Source: VRUE01 sp035557635 (lineage in GTDB: Bacteria > Actinomycetota > Thermoleophilia > Solirubrobacterales > 70-9). From it: a stretch of DNA of 64,000 nt. The position numbers and the translations under genes were made by a program. Of the stretch, positions 1 to 8,447 are shown in pieces. Position 1 is the stretch's first letter. Each line of letters opens with the position of its first letter. The stretch is from assembly GCA_035557635.1 (NCBI GenBank), contig DATMDR010000061.1, forward strand, positions 48,403 to 112,402. Direction: 5' to 3'. The notes beneath the pieces were generated by a model. The model had not been told where the DNA came from, did no database searches, and saw only the letters and a list, made by a program, of their open reading frames with translations.

Positions 1-668
1 AGCGGGCGCAGCTCGTCGACGTAGTGGGGGTTGGGCAGGAAGCGCACGTCGAGGGTCAGGTCGGCATCGTGCGGCGGCCCGTTCTTGAAGCCGAAGGTGA
101 GCAGGGTCAGGGCCAGCTTGCCGCTCTCGTCGCGGCCGAGCATCTCCTCGGCGATGCGGCGGCGCAGCATGCCGCTGGTCAGGTCGCCGGTGTCCATGAC
201 GACGTCGGCGCGCTCGCGCAGCGGCGCCAGCAGCTCGCGCTCGGCGCGGATCCCGTCGACGATCCGCCCCTCGGGGGCGAGCGGGTGACGCCGGCGCGTC
301 TCCTTGTAGCGGTCGACCAGGGTCTCCTCGTCGGCCTCGAGGAAGAGCACCTTCGGTTTCAGCCCGTCGGTCTGGAGCTCGTCGAGAACCTGGAGTAGCT
401 CGTCGAAGTAGTCGCCGCCGCGCACGTCGGAGACGACCGCGGCGCGCTCGACGCCGCTGCCGTCGTGGCGGAAGAGCTCGCCGAGGCTGCCGATCATCCG
501 CGGCGGCAGGTTGTCGACGCAGAAGTAGCCGCCGTCCTCGAAGGCGGCGATCGCCTCCGACTTGCCGGCGCCCGAGTGGCCGGTGATCAAGACCAGGGTC
601 ACCTCGCTGCCCGGGGCGTGGCCGTCCCTGTCCTTGCCGCTCGCCGTCGCCCGCTCCGCTCGCGCCAT
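1..668 (-). CDS. rapZ: RapZ/YvcJ-type nucleotide-binding protein, 3' part cut by window edge
   Basis: The reading frame starts at 668 and runs off the left edge, so only about 222 N-terminal residues are present. After a short charged leader comes LVLITGHSGAGKS, a P-loop, then EDGGYFCVDNLPP and VVMDTGDLT-type segments characteristic of the RapZ/YvcJ P-loop family. In Gram-negatives RapZ controls sRNA decay; in Gram-positives the YvcJ homologue has a less clear role next to whiA and yvcK. The ATG shares its A with the uvrC stop codon (TGATG), so the two genes are translationally coupled. The order uvrC-rapZ fits the widespread actinobacterial uvrC-rapZ-yvcK-whiA cluster, whose remaining genes should lie to the left. 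Confidence 0.9.
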   Translation of the reverse strand, partial: MARAERATASGKDRDGHAPGSEVTLVLITGHSGAGKSEAIAAFEDGGYFCVDNLPPRMIGSLGELFRHDGSGVERAAVVSDVRGGDYFDELLQVLDELQTDGLKPKVLFLEADEETLVDRYKETRRRHPLAPEGRIVDGIRAERELLAPLRERADVVMDTGDLTSGMLRRRIAEEMLGRDESGKLALTLLTFGFKNGPPHDADLTLDVRFLPNPHYVDELRP

Positions 669-2542
669 CAGCCTGTCCTGTTGAGCTGCTCGTGAATCTC
701 GCGGGCGACCTTGCCGGGCACCCCCGGCACCGCCTCCAGCTCCTCGCGGCTGGCCGCCACCAGCCGCTCCGGCGAGCCGAAGTGCTGGAGCAGGGCGCGC
801 TTGCGCACCGGCCCGATGCCCTTCAGGTCGTCGAGCACCGAGCCGGTCATCGCTCGGTCGCGGCGGCCGCGGTGATGGTCGATCGCGAAGCGGTGGGCCT
901 CGTCGCGGACGCGCTGGAGCAGCTTCGAGGCCTCGGAGTCGGCCGCCAGGTCGAGCGGCGCCGCGCGCCCGGGCACGTAGACCTCCTCCAGCTTCTTCGC
1001 CAGCCCGATCACGGTGACGCCGCGCTCGACGAAGGGGCGCAGGACGCGCATCCCGGCCGAGAGCTGCCCCTTGCCGCCGTCGATCACAACCAGGGAGGGC
1101 AGCGAGGCGAAGCTGGCGTCGCGCTTGCCGTCGTGGGGAGAGAGGTCGACCTGTTCGAGGTAGCGGTTCATCCGCCGTGTGAGCACCTCTTCCATCGAGG
1201 CGAAGTCGTCGGAGCCGTTGCTGCGCTCGCCCCGCACGCGGAAGCGGCGGTAGTCGGCCTTCTTCGTCGCACCCCCCTCGAACACGACCATCGAGGCGAC
1301 GGTGTGGTCGCCGCCGAGGTTGGAGACGTCGAATCCCTCTATTCGCACCGGCAGCTCCTCCATCCCCAGCGCGTCGCGCAGGGTCGCCAGCGACTCGACC
1401 CGGCGCTGGCGGCGGTGCTCGCGGCGCAGCCGGTCCTGGTCGAGGGCGAGGCGGGCGTTGCGCTCGGCCAGCTCGCGCAGGCGGCGCTTGTCGCCGCGCT
1501 CGGCGACGCGCACCTCGACCGGGGCGCCGCGGCGCTCGCTCAGCGCCGCGGCGAGCAGCTCGGCGCGGTCGCGCAGGTAGGGGCCGACGACGATCGTCCG
1601 CGGCACCGCGGGCGAAGCAGAGTAGTACTGGCCGATGAACTCCTCGGCGACCTCGGCGGGCTCGCGCTCGGCCTGGTTGTCGAGGTAGAAGCTCTGGCGC
1701 TCGGCGAGGATGCCGTCGCGCACCTGGAAGACCTGGGCGTTGGCGTCAGCGCCCTCCGCGGCGACGCCGATCAGGTCGATCGCCCCGACCGAGCCGCCGG
1801 CGACCCGCTGGCGCTCGAACAGCGACTGGATCGCCTGCAGGCGGTCGCGGTGCACGGCGGCGCGCTCGAACTCCCGCGCCTCCGCCGCCACCTCCATCTT
1901 CGCCTGCTCGTCCGCCTCCACCTGGCGGTAGCGACCGGAGAGGAAGTCGACGATCGCGTCGATGTTGCGACGGTACTCGTCCTGGGTGACGTAACCGACG
2001 CAGGGCGCCCCGCAGCGCTTTATGTAGTGGTCGAGGCAGGGGCTGCCGGAGCGGCGGCCGGGCTCGGCCCCCTCGCAGGTGCGGAACTGGAACAGCTTGC
2101 CGAGCAGGTCGAGCGTCTCGCGCACCCGCTTGGCGCTCGAGAAGGGGCCGAAGTAGGCGCGGCCCGAGCGGTGCTTCTCGCGGGTGAAGTAGACCCGCGG
2201 GTACTCCTCGTCGAGGCTGACGCAGACGTATGGGTAGGACTTGTCGTCGCGCAGGCGGATGTTGAAGCGCGGCCGGTGGCGCTTGATGAAGCTCTGCTCG
2301 GCGAGCAGCGCCTCGGCCTCGTTGGCGGTGACGAGGCACTCGATCCGGTCGACCCGCGAGGTGAGGCGGGTCTCGCCGCCGGAGAAGTGGGAGGCGACGC
2401 GCTTACGGATCGAGCGCGCCTTGCCGACGTAGAGGATCTCGCCGTCGGTGCCGTGGAAGAGGTAGACGCCGGGGGAGTCGGGCAGCTGGCGGCGCTGCTG
2501 GGCGATCCGCTCAGAGCGCGTCAGGTCATCGCCGTCGTTCAC
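668..2542 (-). CDS. uvrC: Excinuclease ABC subunit C
   Basis: Full-length UvrC (624 aa), the dual-incision nuclease of UvrABC nucleotide excision repair. An N-terminal GIY-YIG domain (about residues 20-100; PGVYLF, ILYVGKA) makes the 3' cut. Cysteines 156, 169, 177 and 181 have the spacing of the UvrC iron-sulphur cluster. A UVR motif for UvrB binding follows (EFERAAVHRDRLQAIQ). The RNase H-like 5' nuclease domain (IEGFDVSNLGGDHTVASMVV) and a C-terminal double helix-hairpin-helix (LKGIGPVRKRALL, VPGVPGKVAREI) complete it. The gene is divergent from the crotonase gene across a 61-base gap that must hold both promoters. Confidence 0.97.
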   Translation of the reverse strand: MNDGDDLTRSERIAQQRRQLPDSPGVYLFHGTDGEILYVGKARSIRKRVASHFSGGETRLTSRVDRIECLVTANEAEALLAEQSFIKRHRPRFNIRLRDDKSYPYVCVSLDEEYPRVYFTREKHRSGRAYFGPFSSAKRVRETLDLLGKLFQFRTCEGAEPGRRSGSPCLDHYIKRCGAPCVGYVTQDEYRRNIDAIVDFLSGRYRQVEADEQAKMEVAAEAREFERAAVHRDRLQAIQSLFERQRVAGGSVGAIDLIGVAAEGADANAQVFQVRDGILAERQSFYLDNQAEREPAEVAEEFIGQYYSASPAVPRTIVVGPYLRDRAELLAAALSERRGAPVEVRVAERGDKRRLRELAERNARLALDQDRLRREHRRQRRVESLATLRDALGMEELPVRIEGFDVSNLGGDHTVASMVVFEGGATKKADYRRFRVRGERSNGSDDFASMEEVLTRRMNRYLEQVDLSPHDGKRDASFASLPSLVVIDGGKGQLSAGMRVLRPFVERGVTVIGLAKKLEEVYVPGRAAPLDLAADSEASKLLQRVRDEAHRFAIDHHRGRRDRAMTGSVLDDLKGIGPVRKRALLQHFGSPERLVAASREELEAVPGVPGKVAREIHEQLNRTG

Positions 2543-2603
2543 AGGTCAAAGAGTAGGCTCCTGGCCAGCTGGCCAAGCCACCCCGACTTACGGAGAGAGC
2601 GAG

Positions 2604-3428
2604 ATGACGACCGAGACCCTGAGCCCGCCCGAGCTGAGCACGCTGCGAATCGAGATCGACGGCGATATCGGCACCCTCACCCTCGACCGCCCGGACGCCT
2701 TCAACGCGATGAGCCCGGAGATGATCGGCGAGATGACGGTCGCCTTCGCCTGGCTCGCCGACCAGGCGCCGCTGCGGGCGCTGATCGTCACCGGCTCCGG
2801 CAAGGCCTTCTGCGCCGGTGGCGACGTCAACTGGTTCAAAACCGGGGTCGAGGACGACTCGATCGACCTGCCCGCGCAGGTGCGGCGCGGCGCCGAGGCG
2901 CTGCACACGGCGATCGTCGATCTGCGGCGGATCCCCTACCCAGTGATCGCCGCGGTCAACGGGCCGGCCGCCGGCGCCGGCTTCTCCCTGGCGCTCGCCT
3001 GCGACGTCAGGATCTCCTCCGAGGCGGCCTTCTTCGCTTGCGCCTACGGGCGGATCGGCGCCTCCCCGGACGGGGGCATGACCTACTTCCTGCCGCGCGT
3101 GGTCGGCCCCAGCAGGGCACTGGAAATCCTCCTCAACGACCCCAACATGAGCGCCCAGGACGCACTGGCCGAGCGGCTCGTCGCCGAGGTCGTCGCCCCC
3201 GACGAGCTGATGGACCGGGCGCGGGCAAAGGCCGAGAAGCTGGCGGCCAAGGCCCCCCACTACGTGCGGATGGCGAAGCAGCTCTGCGGTCAGAGCATCG
3301 AGAACAGCCTTACCGAGCACCTCCAACTGGAGCGGCACGGGATCGCCGACAGCATGGCCACCGAGGACCTGCGAGCCGGGGTCACCGCCTTCTTCGGCGG
3401 CGAGAAACCCGAGTTCGCCGGCCGCTGA
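2604..3428 (+). CDS. Enoyl-CoA hydratase/isomerase (crotonase) family protein
   Basis: A 274-aa crotonase-fold protein with a GGAGAG ribosome site just upstream of the ATG. Family signatures are GKAFCAGGDVNWF (CoA-binding and oxyanion-hole segment) and GPAAGAGFSLALACDVRI (second oxyanion hole). By eye alignment, the two glutamates that catalyse hydration in classical enoyl-CoA hydratase are replaced by non-acidic residues. An aspartate in GASPDGGMTYFLPR matches the position used by PaaG-type isomerases. It is therefore more likely a double-bond isomerase or another crotonase activity than a true hydratase; the substrate is unknown. No beta-oxidation partners are adjacent. Confidence 0.88.
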   Translation: MTTETLSPPELSTLRIEIDGDIGTLTLDRPDAFNAMSPEMIGEMTVAFAWLADQAPLRALIVTGSGKAFCAGGDVNWFKTGVEDDSIDLPAQVRRGAEALHTAIVDLRRIPYPVIAAVNGPAAGAGFSLALACDVRISSEAAFFACAYGRIGASPDGGMTYFLPRVVGPSRALEILLNDPNMSAQDALAERLVAEVVAPDELMDRARAKAEKLAAKAPHYVRMAKQLCGQSIENSLTEHLQLERHGIADSMATEDLRAGVTAFFGGEKPEFAGR

Positions 3429-3475
3429 GCGGGTACAGTCCCGTTGAGGCTCTCCCCCGAGGAAAGGAACCCAGC

Positions 3476-3940
3476 ATGAAGAAGGTTGCCGCACTTCTCG
3501 CCCTCGCCCTCGCCGCCTTCGCGCTCGTCGCCTGCGGCGATGATGACGACGACGGAACCACGACCGCGACGAGCGACAACGGAGCCGAAACCACCACGGA
3601 AACCGGTGGTGGCGAAAAAGCCGCCGGTGGCGGCGCGGGCGGTGGCGGAGCCGCCACGGCGCTGAAATTCGAGGCCGACCCGAGCGGCGCGCTCGCCTAC
3701 ACGACGACCGAAGCCTCGACCGGAGCCGGCAAAGTGACGCTCGCGTTCGACAACCCCCAGGTGGCACCGCACGACGTCGCGATCGAAGACTCCGGCGGCA
3801 AAACCGTCGGCCAGACCGACCTGATCACCGAGAGCTCGACCTCGACCACGGTCGACCTCAAACCCGGCGACTACACCTTCTACTGCTCCGTGCCCGGCCA
3901 CCGCGAGGCCGGCATGGAAGGCGACCTGACCGTCAAATAG
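3476..3940 (+). CDS. Cupredoxin-domain lipoprotein (plastocyanin/azurin-like)
   Basis: 154 aa, starting at the ATG that follows GAGGAAAGGAA. It has a short charged N-terminus, a hydrophobic stretch and the lipobox LVAC (Cys about 20), so it should be lipid-anchored outside the membrane. An acidic, Thr/Gly-rich linker (about residues 21-60) leads to a cupredoxin fold. The type 1 copper ligands are all visible: His in APHDVAI and Cys, His and Met in YCSVPGHREAGM. It probably acts as a membrane-tethered electron carrier. It follows the crotonase gene by 47 bases but is probably functionally separate. No copper oxidase partner is adjacent. Confidence 0.88.
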   Translation: MKKVAALLALALAAFALVACGDDDDDGTTTATSDNGAETTTETGGGEKAAGGGAGGGGAATALKFEADPSGALAYTTTEASTGAGKVTLAFDNPQVAPHDVAIEDSGGKTVGQTDLITESSTSTTVDLKPGDYTFYCSVPGHREAGMEGDLTVK

Positions 3941-4153
3941 TCCCGAGCCGGATGGCGCCCGTCACTCGGCGGGCGCCCCATCTCTTAGATCGAGATGCGG
4001 TCCTTTCGGCCAGCCACCGTCGTCTTTCCCTACACCCTGGAGGTCCGGTGAGCATCAGAACCGGCTTGGCGCGGGACGACACTGCGGCTGAGATTACTTG
4101 CGAAAGACGCTCTCGGCGTAGGACACGAGCCACACCTGCCGAAGCTAACTGCG
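3941..4153. other. Intergenic; left edge of a lower-GC gene pair
   Basis: No convincing gene on either strand. Base composition drops from the strongly GC-rich codon use of the genes to the left toward the more balanced composition of the next two genes, suggesting this is the boundary of an acquired segment. No tRNA or clear repeat was recognised. Confidence 0.4.
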
Positions 4154-5077
4154 ATGTCCGACCTACGGATTCCGATCGGGCGATACGCACGGCGTGTCTT
4201 CTGGGCCGTCATCCTCAGCAGCATCGGGCTGATCATCCTTGTTCGGTTCCTGCTGATTCCTAAAATCTTTGGAACCAACACTCCTTCAGTCGCAGAGCTC
4301 CTTAACCAGAGCCTAGGAGACATTTTCTCAACGATCGTCGCGGCCACCGTGCTCAGCGGCGTTGTCCTTTGGCTAATTGCGCCCTCAAAGAAGAGAGTGG
4401 ACCTGGAAGTCATTCACCCCAAGGACATCGGTGTCATTCTGGATCGGGCGCTTCGTGATGCTCGGTCTTGGCACTACAGCGGCTCGACTGGCCGCTGGAA
4501 CCGATCAAAAGTGCTTCCCGCACTTGCATCTGCGGCTCGACGAACCAACTCTACGAGGTCTTGCCGAATGATCATTCTTGACCCAGAAAACGAGCGGATA
4601 TGCACGGCGTACGCCAACTATCGTCGTGGACTACGCACCGGAAGGGGAAATGATTGGGATCTAAGGAGCGTGCGAGCCGACCTCTGCGCAACCATCGTCC
4701 TCGCCGCATTGCACAAGAGCCGAGAGCCTCTTCTCGACATTCGTCTTTTCGTGAAGGCGCAAAGTCCAGTGTTCCGAGTAGATGCATCAGGTGAGCATTT
4801 GGTGTTGACGCGAGAGGATCCGGCCGAGCCAGCCCTAGCCTGCGGCGCAGGCACTCACTTCTTTGACGCATTCATGGAGTCTGTGAACTTTGATGCGCGT
4901 CAAGCCAGGGAGCTCGAGATCTCGGAGCAAGTTCCCGGTGATAAGAAGCTGGATAGAGATATCGTCCGTCAGGTACTCGACACGGCTGCACTACAGCTCC
5001 ACGAGCTTGCTAGCGACAATTTTGTAGATCAGATCCTTGAAAAAGCAGTAAGCCCCAAGAACCCGTATGGCTTTTGA
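4154..5077 (+). CDS. Two-TM protein with unknown soluble domain
   Basis: 307 aa of unknown function. Two transmembrane helices (about residues 14-37 and 56-76) are followed by a soluble domain of about 230 residues. It contains HPKDIGVILDRALRDA, WHYSGSTGRWNR and a strand ending CRMIILDPEN. The arrangement (N-terminal TM pair, cytoplasmic sensor or enzyme domain) resembles membrane effectors of some defence systems, but no named family could be assigned. Its last 11 bases overlap the start of the next gene, so the two form one translation unit. Codon use is visibly less GC-rich than in neighbours, which suggests horizontal acquisition. No strong ribosome site precedes the ATG, so the start is uncertain. 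Confidence 0.6.
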   Translation: MSDLRIPIGRYARRVFWAVILSSIGLIILVRFLLIPKIFGTNTPSVAELLNQSLGDIFSTIVAATVLSGVVLWLIAPSKKRVDLEVIHPKDIGVILDRALRDARSWHYSGSTGRWNRSKVLPALASAARRTNSTRSCRMIILDPENERICTAYANYRRGLRTGRGNDWDLRSVRADLCATIVLAALHKSREPLLDIRLFVKAQSPVFRVDASGEHLVLTREDPAEPALACGAGTHFFDAFMESVNFDARQARELEISEQVPGDKKLDRDIVRQVLDTAALQLHELASDNFVDQILEKAVSPKNPYGF

Positions 5078-5717
5078 CATCAACGCGCTAGCGACAGCAG
5101 TGCGTGCAGGTTCCACTCGCGAGGTTCTACTGGCCGCACAATCCTTGATTGCGATCCTCAGGGAAGATCCTGACCTGGTTGCCTTGACGGCTCACCCGGT
5201 TGGGTTCGCACATGCCAAGCTAGCGGAGACGGATCGCTCTGCGATTCGCCTCCATCTTTGGCCGATCCCTCCCATTGCGACGCAGGACCCGCCCTGGCTC
5301 GTGCACCGCCACGCATGGCCGCTGACTAGCTATGTGGTTCACGGCGCCGTGATCAATCAGACCTATCGCGTAACCAGGGATAAGCACGGCTCGAATCGCC
5401 TTTATTCCGTTGGCTATGACAGGGACGTGTCGGTCATGACCGCGACCGACGTTCGCGTGAGCTATGAGCTTGAAGAAGAGCAGACAGTCACCGCTGGAGA
5501 GAGGTACCTCGTTGATCCCAACGTCTTCCATTCAACCCTCGCCGCTTTTAGCGAGCCCACCGCGACGATAGCTGTCACAGGCGCCCCACATGGCGGGGCC
5601 CCAAGTGTCATAGGCGCTGCTACCGGCGATAGCGAATATCAGTTCAAGCGGCGCGATCTCAGCACAGAGCAAGGCCGTACAATCCTCAACTCGCTCCCGC
5701 GGGAGCCGCAGCCTTAA
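5067..5717 (+). CDS. Cupin-like protein of unknown function
   Basis: 216 aa, overlapping the upstream two-TM gene by 11 bases. An N-terminal helical segment of about 55 residues is followed by a beta-rich region with HRHAWPLTSYVVHG (His80, His82, His92). Later comes AGERYLVDPNVFHS (His155), a layout resembling the two metal-binding cupin motifs of cysteine-dioxygenase-like enzymes. It may bind iron through three histidines, but substrate and role are unknown. Composition matches its partner and differs from the flanking MaoC gene, so the pair probably arrived together. Confidence 0.6.
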   Translation: MAFDINALATAVRAGSTREVLLAAQSLIAILREDPDLVALTAHPVGFAHAKLAETDRSAIRLHLWPIPPIATQDPPWLVHRHAWPLTSYVVHGAVINQTYRVTRDKHGSNRLYSVGYDRDVSVMTATDVRVSYELEEEQTVTAGERYLVDPNVFHSTLAAFSEPTATIAVTGAPHGGAPSVIGAATGDSEYQFKRRDLSTEQGRTILNSLPREPQP

Positions 5718-5724
5718 GACTCGC

Positions 5725-6198
5725 TCAGGTGGCGGGTGCCATCACACGGGTGACGGAGTCGCCGACGAAGCACGGCTTCTCGTTGCCCTCGACCTCGAGG
5801 GTGAAGCGGGTGACCACCTGCCACCAGCCGCCGCCCTTGTCGTCCATCGAGACGAACTCGGCGCGGGCGCGGACTTTGGAGTCAACCGGCACCGGGGCGG
5901 GAAAGCGGATCTTGTCCCAGCCGTAGTTGACGCCGAGGGCGAAGCCGCTGGAAGAGATCATCTCCTTGCGGAAGCCGTCGACCAGGGAGAGGGTGAGGTT
6001 GCCGTGGGCGATCGTCGTCCCGAACGGGCTCTCGTTCCTGGCCCGCTCGACGTCGACGTGGATCCACTGGTCATCGCCGGAGAGCCTGGCGAAGGTGTCG
6101 ATGTCCTCCTGGGTGACCGTGCGCCACTCGCTCGGCCCGATCTCCTGACCGAGCAGCGCCTGCATCCCCTCGACTCCCTGCACCTCGACCGTCGCCAT
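5725..6198 (-). CDS. MaoC/NodN-family hot-dog dehydratase
   Basis: 157-aa single hot-dog protein. The hydratase-2 signature is intact: an Asp-x4-His pair in SGDDQWIHVDVERA followed by PFGTTIAHGNLTLSL. This is the catalytic motif of (R)-specific enoyl-CoA hydratases and NodN-like proteins. The length is typical of the stand-alone form. It likely hydrates or dehydrates a 3-hydroxyacyl thioester; the substrate is not predictable. It is convergent with the cupin-like gene and lies 39 bases downstream of a small antitoxin gene, to which it is probably unrelated. Confidence 0.85.
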   Translation of the reverse strand: MATVEVQGVEGMQALLGQEIGPSEWRTVTQEDIDTFARLSGDDQWIHVDVERARNESPFGTTIAHGNLTLSLVDGFRKEMISSSGFALGVNYGWDKIRFPAPVPVDSKVRARAEFVSMDDKGGGWWQVVTRFTLEVEGNEKPCFVGDSVTRVMAPAT

Positions 6199-6237
6199 CG
6201 CGTCGCAGGCTACAACAGCGGTTGCGCTATCAAGGGG

Positions 6238-6441
6238 TCAGACGCGATCGGGAGAGCGAAGCTCGGAAAGGTTGCCGCCCCAGCCAAGTCCCTCCGCTGC
6301 CAGCATCTCCTCGCTGCTAATCGACTCGCCGACAAGCCTGCGCAGGGCGAGATCGACGGCCTCGCGCTTGCTGCGCAATCGGTAGAGACGCATCGCATGA
6401 TCCACCAACTCGTCGTCGATCTCGATACTTGTCCTCGTCAT
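6238..6441 (-). CDS. VapB-type ribbon-helix-helix antitoxin, orphan
   Basis: 67 aa beginning MTRTSIEIDDELVDHAMRL, the ribbon-helix-helix DNA-binding module of VapB/DUF2191 antitoxins, then a helix (SKREAVDLALRRLVG) and a short acidic toxin-binding-like tail. A VapC PIN toxin normally follows directly, but only 39 non-coding bases and then the MaoC gene are present, so the toxin has been lost. The ATG overlaps the stop of the VanY-SLT reading frame (ATGA), so it would be translated from that message. It could still act as an orphan repressor or anti-addiction factor. Confidence 0.75.
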   Translation of the reverse strand: MTRTSIEIDDELVDHAMRLYRLRSKREAVDLALRRLVGESISSEEMLAAEGLGWGGNLSELRSPDRV

Positions 6442-7253
6442 GCGACCAGCCTAACTTCGAACGCTGGGACGAAGAGGGCGCCGGCGCCGTCCAAGAGGGC
6501 GAGGATGCGGCTGACGTATGCCTGCGTCTCGGGGTAGTCGGGAACGCAGTCGCAAGCTTCGACCGGCGCCGGGCCGGCATTGTAGGCGGCAAGGGCTAGG
6601 GAGGGGTCGCCGAACTGGCGCAGCAGGTCTGACATGAGATGCGCTTGGGCGTCGATCGCTTCGACGGGGTCGAAGGGGTCGAGCAGGCCGTAGGCGGCCG
6701 CCGTCGAGGGCATGAACTGGGCGATCCCCTGAGCACCGGCCGGGGAACCCGCGTTGGGATCGAAGTTCGACTCGGCCATCAACTGGCCGGCGAGCAGGGC
6801 GGCGGAGACGTTCCAGCGGGTCGCGGCGCGCAGCAGCGGCGCCCGGTACTGGACTGGGACGAACGATGGAAGGCCTCCGCTACCTGAGAGCGCGCCGTCT
6901 CCCCCACCGCCCGTCACTACGGAGTTGCCTGCGGCTGAGCAGGGCGCCGGCCCGGCGTCGAACCCATAGTGCCAAGCCTCCCAGGAGTAACGCTGGACGA
7001 AGCCGAAGCGGCCGGCGTTGGTCGCGAGCCAGCCGTAGGCCGTTTCGGGGCCGAGGTCGAGCTCGGTGGCGCAGCGGTGCAGCGATTGGCCCGGCGGTGC
7101 GACCCAGCGCGGGTCGGGGTTGGCGGCGAAGAGCGCCGCCTGCTCGGCGTCGGAGCGGAAGCCGGAACTGACGAGGAGCGTGAGGCCTTCGGACGCCGCG
7201 GCAGCCGCCATCCGGTCGAAGGCGGCGGCGACGTCCGGCCTCATCCCCTCGCC
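6438..7253 (-). pseudogene. VanY-SLT peptidoglycan enzyme, 3' part of a gene split by the mobile element
   Basis: An open frame of 268 aa is readable from the ATG at 7244. It holds a LAS-type D,D-carboxypeptidase domain (SGFRSDAEQAALFA, SLHRCATELDLG, EAWHYGF with the zinc His/Asp/His set) and a C-terminal lytic transglycosylase domain (LMAESNFDPNAGSPAGAQG with catalytic Glu, LALAAYNAGP). It has no signal peptide or membrane anchor: an in-frame TAG lies 12 bases before the ATG. Joining 25889-26444 to this segment across the shared element ends restores one frame of 455 codons reading VYRG-G/E-GMRPDV. The anchor is therefore the TadG-like part left on the other side. In the present state the enzyme, if made, would be cytoplasmic and probably useless. 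Confidence 0.85.
7247..7253. other. Left attachment site (attL side) of the integrated element
   Basis: CCTCGCC here matches CCCCGCC at 25886-25892 in 6 of 7 positions. Bases to the left belong to the split VanY-SLT gene and bases to the right to the element. The arm CCGTTATTTGTTTA (7257-7270) is an imperfect inverted copy (10 of 14) of AAAAACAATTACGG at 25864-25877. In the circular form the two would flank the crossover as an attP dyad whose centre falls on the CC pair, as expected for a large serine recombinase. Confidence 0.7.
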
Positions 7254-7435
7254 CTACCGTTATTTGTTTACCCCCATCCGTGTCAGCAGCCCTTCGCCTC
7301 AAAAGGACGGCTAGATCGCTGCCACGGCCAACTCCGGTCTCTGGGCCGGTAGTGCTTCGAGTAGCGCGCTAACGCAGTTCGCACTCCCTAAAAGCTCATC
7401 GCTGCCTTTGCCGACTGAGCCGCATAGCCTTCTTT

Positions 7436-7672
7436 CTAATGAGGAGTGCTGAAGAACTCCACTACTACCCGGATCGTGCCTTCCAAGCCACTGCCTGGTT
7501 CACGGTTTCTGATGGCAAGCATCAAAGCGACGCTGAGCCCTCCGACAATCACGAGAATAGTGCCAAGAGAGACAGACCCAAATGCAAGCTGCCAAATTCC
7601 AGCTCCCCATAGGGACAGGCAAGCTAGGCAGACAGCCAAGAAACCGACCCAGCGCCAGACTCGCCGCGTCAT
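7436..7672 (-). CDS. Small two-TM protein
   Basis: 78 aa with two hydrophobic helices (about residues 8-29 and 33-53), a basic start (MTRRVWRW) and a short polar tail. No family recognised. It lies 3 bases downstream of the 239-aa gene on the same strand and so is probably co-transcribed with it and the RHS gene. A membrane protein directly behind an RHS gene could be an immunity factor, but this rests on position only. Composition is lower in GC than the chromosome. Confidence 0.5.
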   Translation of the reverse strand: MTRRVWRWVGFLAVCLACLSLWGAGIWQLAFGSVSLGTILVIVGGLSVALMLAIRNREPGSGLEGTIRVVVEFFSTPH

Positions 7673-7675
7673 CAG

Positions 7676-8395
7676 TTATCCGACAGCGAGCTGACTTCCA
7701 AACGGAGGAGGCCTTCGGTCGATTTGCACCCCAAAGTCCCAGAACTCAGTTCCCGACCACAGTACGGTCGTGCTCTGCTCCTGATAAGAGACTTCATAGC
7801 TCACTCGGCGGACTCTACCTTGATCATCAATCCAGGTGAGTACCTGGATTGAGGCGCTTAGACCTCCTAGCCCATCATCCGCATACGGTGCAATCTCGCT
7901 CCATGCAGACCCTTGAAACTGACCTGGATAAAGCACTGACTGATAGCAAGAAGTAGCGCTTCCACGAATCAATACATCATGCTCTGGCAATCGAGACATA
8001 TCGTCTACCGAAGCTAGGGGTCCAAATATAAAAAGCGGATTTCTGGTGGGCCGGAGATCGGACACCTCTCCACTTTGCTCACCCCATTCTCCGTCCTTAC
8101 CCAAAAGCCATTGGGCTCCCCCCTCGAAGTAGAGTTCTTGTCCACTCCCAACGATTCGGTCCGCGAGCCCGTATAGAAGTCGATAGACCGGGCGGGTCAG
8201 CTTAGAGCTGTCCTTCGCACGGTCGTTGACCATTCGCCTCGAAAACAGGCGATCATGCATCCAAATCCGATCCTGGTCGAAGTCAACGAGGCCTTCGCCT
8301 CTTCTATCTATTGGCTCCGGCACTGGATTGCCTATGCGCGCGAACACAGACAACTGAGCACTCGCGGCGCTCAGCGTCTCATCAACCACACGCAA
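7676..8395 (-). CDS. LppX/LprAFG-like extracytoplasmic protein, N-terminus apparently lost
   Basis: 239 aa from a possible TTG start at 8395. VDFDQDRIWM near residue 40 and the alternating beta pattern that follows are reminiscent of LppX/LprAFG lipid-binding lipoproteins, but there is no signal peptide or lipobox. The upstream codons reading ALPNPDP look like a mature N-terminus, and an in-frame TGA follows a few codons further up. The export signal was probably lost, perhaps when the end of the RHS gene was rearranged. It sits 52 bases behind the RHS gene and could be its immunity partner or a decayed remnant. Confidence 0.5.
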   Translation of the reverse strand: MRVVDETLSAASAQLSVFARIGNPVPEPIDRRGEGLVDFDQDRIWMHDRLFSRRMVNDRAKDSSKLTRPVYRLLYGLADRIVGSGQELYFEGGAQWLLGKDGEWGEQSGEVSDLRPTRNPLFIFGPLASVDDMSRLPEHDVLIRGSATSCYQSVLYPGQFQGSAWSEIAPYADDGLGGLSASIQVLTWIDDQGRVRRVSYEVSYQEQSTTVLWSGTEFWDFGVQIDRRPPPFGSQLAVG

Positions 8396-8447
8396 AGGAT
8401 CAGGATTTGGCAGTGCACTCCCTTCTCAGGCTAGCCAGATGCATATG

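Noticed and set aside
692..3940. Very long plus-strand open frame across uvrC and the two following genes
   Set aside because: Over uvrC it is antisense, Arg/Ala/Leu-rich and without domains. It only becomes meaningful at the end, where it coincides with the cupredoxin gene starting at 3476. High GC makes long shadow frames common.
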